Source: Clostridium sp. C105KSO13
GTDB lineage: Bacteria > Bacillota > Clostridia > Lachnospirales > Lachnospiraceae
Length of the DNA: 64,000 nucleotides
Assembly: GCF_001517425.1 (NCBI RefSeq)
Contig: NZ_FBWL01000156.1
Coordinates: 1 to 64,000 of the forward strand
Direction of reading: 5' to 3'
Shown: positions 61,040 to 64,000 of the stretch, one piece after another
How the letters are laid out: every line of letters starts with the position of its first letter
Numbering within the stretch: position 1 is the stretch's first letter
Notes under the pieces: generated by a model
What the model was told of the DNA's origin: nothing
Databases searched by the model: none
What the model saw: the letters and a program-made list of their open reading frames with translations, nothing else
Translations under genes and position numbers: made by a program

Positions 61040-64000
61040 TTGAAAAATAAGATTAAACGTCTTTCCAAAGGGGATTTCCATATTTCTCAGCCGGAAATTA
61101 TTTTTCCGGAGACACGGATCATCATGCGTGTCGGGGAAGGTGAGATGTACAAAGGAAGTTTCTCCCTGCAGAATCAGGGAGAGGGAACGATCAGAGGGCT
61201 TGTGTATCCCTCTTCTTATCGTGTCCACTGTGAGGAGCAGGGCTTTGATGGAAATCCGGTTAATATTTATTATACATACGATGGATCCGGACTGGTGCCG
61301 GGACATGTGGAGCATGGAAGGTTTACGATTGTCTGCAACGGAGGAGAGTACAATGTTGCGTTTACAGCAATCATTGAGAAACCTTTTGTAATGACAGGTT
61401 ACGGGAAAGTCCAGAGTCTGGAAGATTTTAAGAAGCTTTCTTTCAGAGACTCGGCAGAAGCAGAGAAGCTGTTTCGCTCCAGAGATTTTTATGAGATATT
61501 GAAGTATGAAGACAAACGCATACAGGCACTGTACAACAATATGCGCAAGTGGGAGCTGGACCAGCAGGCCCTTGAGGAGTTCCTGGTAGGCTGTAAGCAG
61601 AAGGAGAAGATTTTCCTGACACTGGAAGAAGAGAGCCGTGCATTCATGGAAGTGAAGGAGGCTCGCAAAGAGACCCTCACAGTGAAGAAAAACACATGGG
61701 GATTTTTGTCCATGGATGTACGCACAGTAGGAGATTTCCTCACAGTAGAACATTCCAAAGTAACGACAGAAGAGTTTATTGGAAATTCGTATCGGCTGGA
61801 GTATATCATTAGTGAAGAGAATCTTCATCGGGGAAGCAACTTTGGCCAGATTATTCTCGAGACGCCCTATGAGACACTGACTTATGAAATTGTGGTAGAA
61901 AAGGATGTAAAGCGGGGCGAGGAGTATCGTGCTTCGGACAAAGAATTTGCCAGTATTATCCAACGATACCTGACTTATGAGGCCGGCAGGATTGATTTAA
62001 ATACATGGACGGAAGAGTCACTGAAGAAGATTCAGCATCTGCGGGACGAGAACGGCAGAAATGAAATATATCTGCTTGTCCATGCCCACATCTGTCTCCT
62101 TGGAAAGCACTTCGATGAGGCGAAACTTATTCTGGAGTCTTACAATTACAATCGTTTTGCAATCGGCAAAAATGTGGAAATAAGTTCTTATTATTTATAT
62201 CTGACTACTTTGTTAAGCAATGACTCTATTGGTCAGAGGAGGGTGGCAGAAGAGCTGTCCAAATCTTATCTGAAGCATCCGGAGAGCTGGATGATTCTTT
62301 GTATGCTGGTGAACGTGGACTCAGAATATAAAATTTACAGTGAGCGTCTGCGTGCTTTGGAACGCCAGTTCTATGAGGAGAAGACACACAGTATATGGTA
62401 CTACCTGGAAGCCTTTAAGTGTTTTCGTGACAAGAGCTCCTCTTTGAAGAAACTGGGCACATTTGAGGTGCAGGTTTTGTATTTTGCGGCAAAGTACAAG
62501 CTTATGACGAAAGAACTGGCCCTGTATACAGCTAATCTGGCCAGCCAGCTGAAGCAGTTTGACAAGCGTCTTTTTGAAACGATGGTTCTGTCATATAGAA
62601 TGTATGAAGAATATATGATCCTCACAGCTATCTGCACACTGCTTATCAAGGGAAACCGTGTGGGCCCGGAATATTTTAAATGGTATGAAGAAGCTGTGGA
62701 GTCGGAACAGAAGATTGCACAGCTATATGAATATTACATGGCTTCCATCCAGGAAGATCGTTTTCACAAAGCTCTGCCCAGATCTGTGTATCTGTATTTT
62801 ATGCACGGAAATATGTTGGATTACCGCAAATGTGCACTGTTGTATTCAAATCTTATTACCTATGAGGATGAATCCAGTGAAATTTATGCTCATTACAGGG
62901 ATGAGATGGAAGCTTTTGCGTGGAATCAGCTGGAAAAACGTCATATTGATGAACAGCTGCGTATTATTTACAAGCGATTTATTATAGAGAGCGCCATGAA
63001 TACAGGTCGGATCAATGCGTTGTTTGATATCTGCCATGCTTATGAAATTACAACAAAAATACCGCATATGAAGTTTATTTATGTCATAGCGGATGACGGG
63101 AATATTGTGCAAAGGGTACCGTATACCGACAAAGGAGCACAGGTATTTCTTTATTCAAAGACTGATCGTCTTGTGTGGGAAGCAAGAGATGGAAGACATT
63201 ACACAGATTCCATCCCCTATGAAAGCCGGCGTCTGTTTTATGAGCTCCGCTATATGGATATGTGCAAGAAATATTTAAATGGCATGCGCAGAAATCAGCA
63301 GAGAGAAGATGAAGAGCTGTTGACGCTGGACATTGTCAAGAAAAATGGTGTGGAAAATTACGAGGAAGAAGAGCTGTTTGGTCTCTGCAGCAAAACAATA
63401 AGAGAGAGCAATTATGAGAATGATGACTTCCTGACCTATATCTGTTTTGAATTGTTTAAACAGGGTAATTATGACAAAGTTATTTTAACTTATCTTGCAA
63501 ATTATTACTGTGGCGCAACGGTAGATATGAAAAGACTCTGGCGGGAGGCAAAAGAATATGAGGTACACACACACAGCCTGGCCGAACGGATTTTGACACA
63601 GATGCTGTTTTCCGAGGAGTTGTTTGCAGAGGTACAGATATTTGAGGACTATTATGCAGAAGGTGCGTACTTTAGACTACAGCAGGCATATCTTGCATAT
63701 ATGGCCAGAGGCTATGTGGTGGAAGAGCGGAAAATAGGCAAAAGCGTTATTGATATCATATGCAAAGAATATGAAAAGGGAGAAGACACCATCGACATCT
63801 GTAAGATTGCAGTTTTGAAATACTATTCAAACCGTGAGTATAACTCCGGAACACGGAAGACATTGAAGAAGTTTCTGCAGGAACTCTGTGGAAAGCAGAT
63901 TTATTTCCCGTTTTTCCTTTCTTATGAAAAGGAGTGGCTGATCGAGCTTCAACTCTGGGACAAGACTTTGATTGAATATAAAGGACAGAAGGGCAGCCGT
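61040..64000 (+). CDS. DUF5717 family protein, 5' part, runs off the window
   Basis: An uninterrupted frame of 987 codons starts at TTG 61040, five bases after AGGTGA (an in-frame GTG at 61031 is possible), and continues past the right edge. The protein begins with basic residues KNKIKRLSKGDFHISQPEII. An N-terminal beta-rich part (RIIMRVGEGEMYKGSFSLQN) and long helical stretches follow, with repeats of Leu, Tyr and Glu typical of TPR-like arrays (EIYLLVHAHICLLGKHFDEA, SWMILCMLVNVDSEYKIYSE). I place it in DUF5717, a family of large Lachnospiraceae proteins of unknown function. No signal peptide, membrane helix or catalytic motif is visible. It is divergent from an aminotransferase gene. Confidence 0.85.
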   Translation, partial: MKNKIKRLSKGDFHISQPEIIFPETRIIMRVGEGEMYKGSFSLQNQGEGTIRGLVYPSSYRVHCEEQGFDGNPVNIYYTYDGSGLVPGHVEHGRFTIVCNGGEYNVAFTAIIEKPFVMTGYGKVQSLEDFKKLSFRDSAEAEKLFRSRDFYEILKYEDKRIQALYNNMRKWELDQQALEEFLVGCKQKEKIFLTLEEESRAFMEVKEARKETLTVKKNTWGFLSMDVRTVGDFLTVEHSKVTTEEFIGNSYRLEYIISEENLHRGSNFGQIILETPYETLTYEIVVEKDVKRGEEYRASDKEFASIIQRYLTYEAGRIDLNTWTEESLKKIQHLRDENGRNEIYLLVHAHICLLGKHFDEAKLILESYNYNRFAIGKNVEISSYYLYLTTLLSNDSIGQRRVAEELSKSYLKHPESWMILCMLVNVDSEYKIYSERLRALERQFYEEKTHSIWYYLEAFKCFRDKSSSLKKLGTFEVQVLYFAAKYKLMTKELALYTANLASQLKQFDKRLFETMVLSYRMYEEYMILTAICTLLIKGNRVGPEYFKWYEEAVESEQKIAQLYEYYMASIQEDRFHKALPRSVYLYFMHGNMLDYRKCALLYSNLITYEDESSEIYAHYRDEMEAFAWNQLEKRHIDEQLRIIYKRFIIESAMNTGRINALFDICHAYEITTKIPHMKFIYVIADDGNIVQRVPYTDKGAQVFLYSKTDRLVWEARDGRHYTDSIPYESRRLFYELRYMDMCKKYLNGMRRNQQREDEELLTLDIVKKNGVENYEEEELFGLCSKTIRESNYENDDFLTYICFELFKQGNYDKVILTYLANYYCGATVDMKRLWREAKEYEVHTHSLAERILTQMLFSEELFAEVQIFEDYYAEGAYFRLQQAYLAYMARGYVVEERKIGKSVIDIICKEYEKGEDTIDICKIAVLKYYSNREYNSGTRKTLKKFLQELCGKQIYFPFFLSYEKEWLIELQLWDKTLIEYKGQKGSR

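Noticed and set aside
60986-61963. A 325-codon open frame on the minus strand
   Set aside because: It lies antisense inside the DUF5717 frame, has no RBS or recognisable domain, and its composition is that of a shadow frame.

Overview
The window looks like a chromosomal segment of an anaerobic low-GC Firmicute, most likely a Lachnospiraceae-type Clostridium relative. The reasons are the AGGAGG ribosome binding sites, occasional TTG starts, a class B sortase, KTGD-type surface anchors, hydroxylamine reductase (Hcp), a flavodiiron protein, and DUF5717 and DUF1538 proteins. I see no rRNA, tRNA, CRISPR array, prophage or intact insertion sequence. The genes are ordinary host genes interrupted by several small graveyards of broken genes.

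Layout. 1-850 holds transposase remnants. 850-6343 is a sugar-uptake operon: a LacI-type regulator, a lipoprotein binding protein, two CUT1 permeases and a GH172 (DUF2961) enzyme. It has two promoter/operator units in its leader. A second copy of a ~105 bp repeat and an IS3-family remnant follow, and the IS remnant has replaced the start of a small ATPase gene. 7369-9237 is an ammonium transporter fused to a PII protein, preceded by a hairpin that sits right at the predicted transcription start. 9352-11016 is a LexA-boxed Y-family DNA polymerase with a small partner gene. 11148-15746 is a tandem pair of chemoreceptors. 15908-19091 is a frameshifted wall-anchored protein and its class B sortase.

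19278-23569 is sbcDC. 23733-27289 is a FadR-type regulator, a Cys/Met-family PLP enzyme and an NhaC-type antiporter, with a matching FadR-type operator. Transketolase follows on the minus strand. 29445-30310 is a junction of two gene fragments (APC permease and amidohydrolase). 30589-40687 is a 10 kb run of three secreted or wall-anchored proteins with GH43, LamG and Ig-like modules, probably for arabinan or arabinoxylan-type glycans. The middle gene carries a single-base frameshift.

40782-49966 is mixed: a 48-residue lysine-rich protein, a DUF2935 protein, an EamA exporter, a molybdopterin oxidoreductase, a HipA-like scrap, a nitroreductase, a broken AlbA_2/RecG-like gene, a YerB-type lipoprotein, an SDR and a flavodiiron protein. 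50145-54802 is a LanFEG-type peptide-resistance ABC transporter with its own two-component system, followed by an ArsC/Spx-like protein. 54946-57088 is a duplicated DUF1538 membrane protein overlapping a duplicated PII-like protein, the best candidate here for a poorly described system. Then come hcp, a GNAT, a cupin, a minus-strand CobD/HisC-like aminotransferase and the first 987 codons of a DUF5717 protein running off the right edge.

Themes: two different PII-coupled transporters lie in one window. Carbohydrate scavenging appears both at the surface and inside the cell. NO and oxygen defence is represented by Hcp and the flavodiiron protein. Three single-base frameshifts fall in wall-anchored proteins, two of them in A or T runs of six, which could be assembly error, decay or phase variation.
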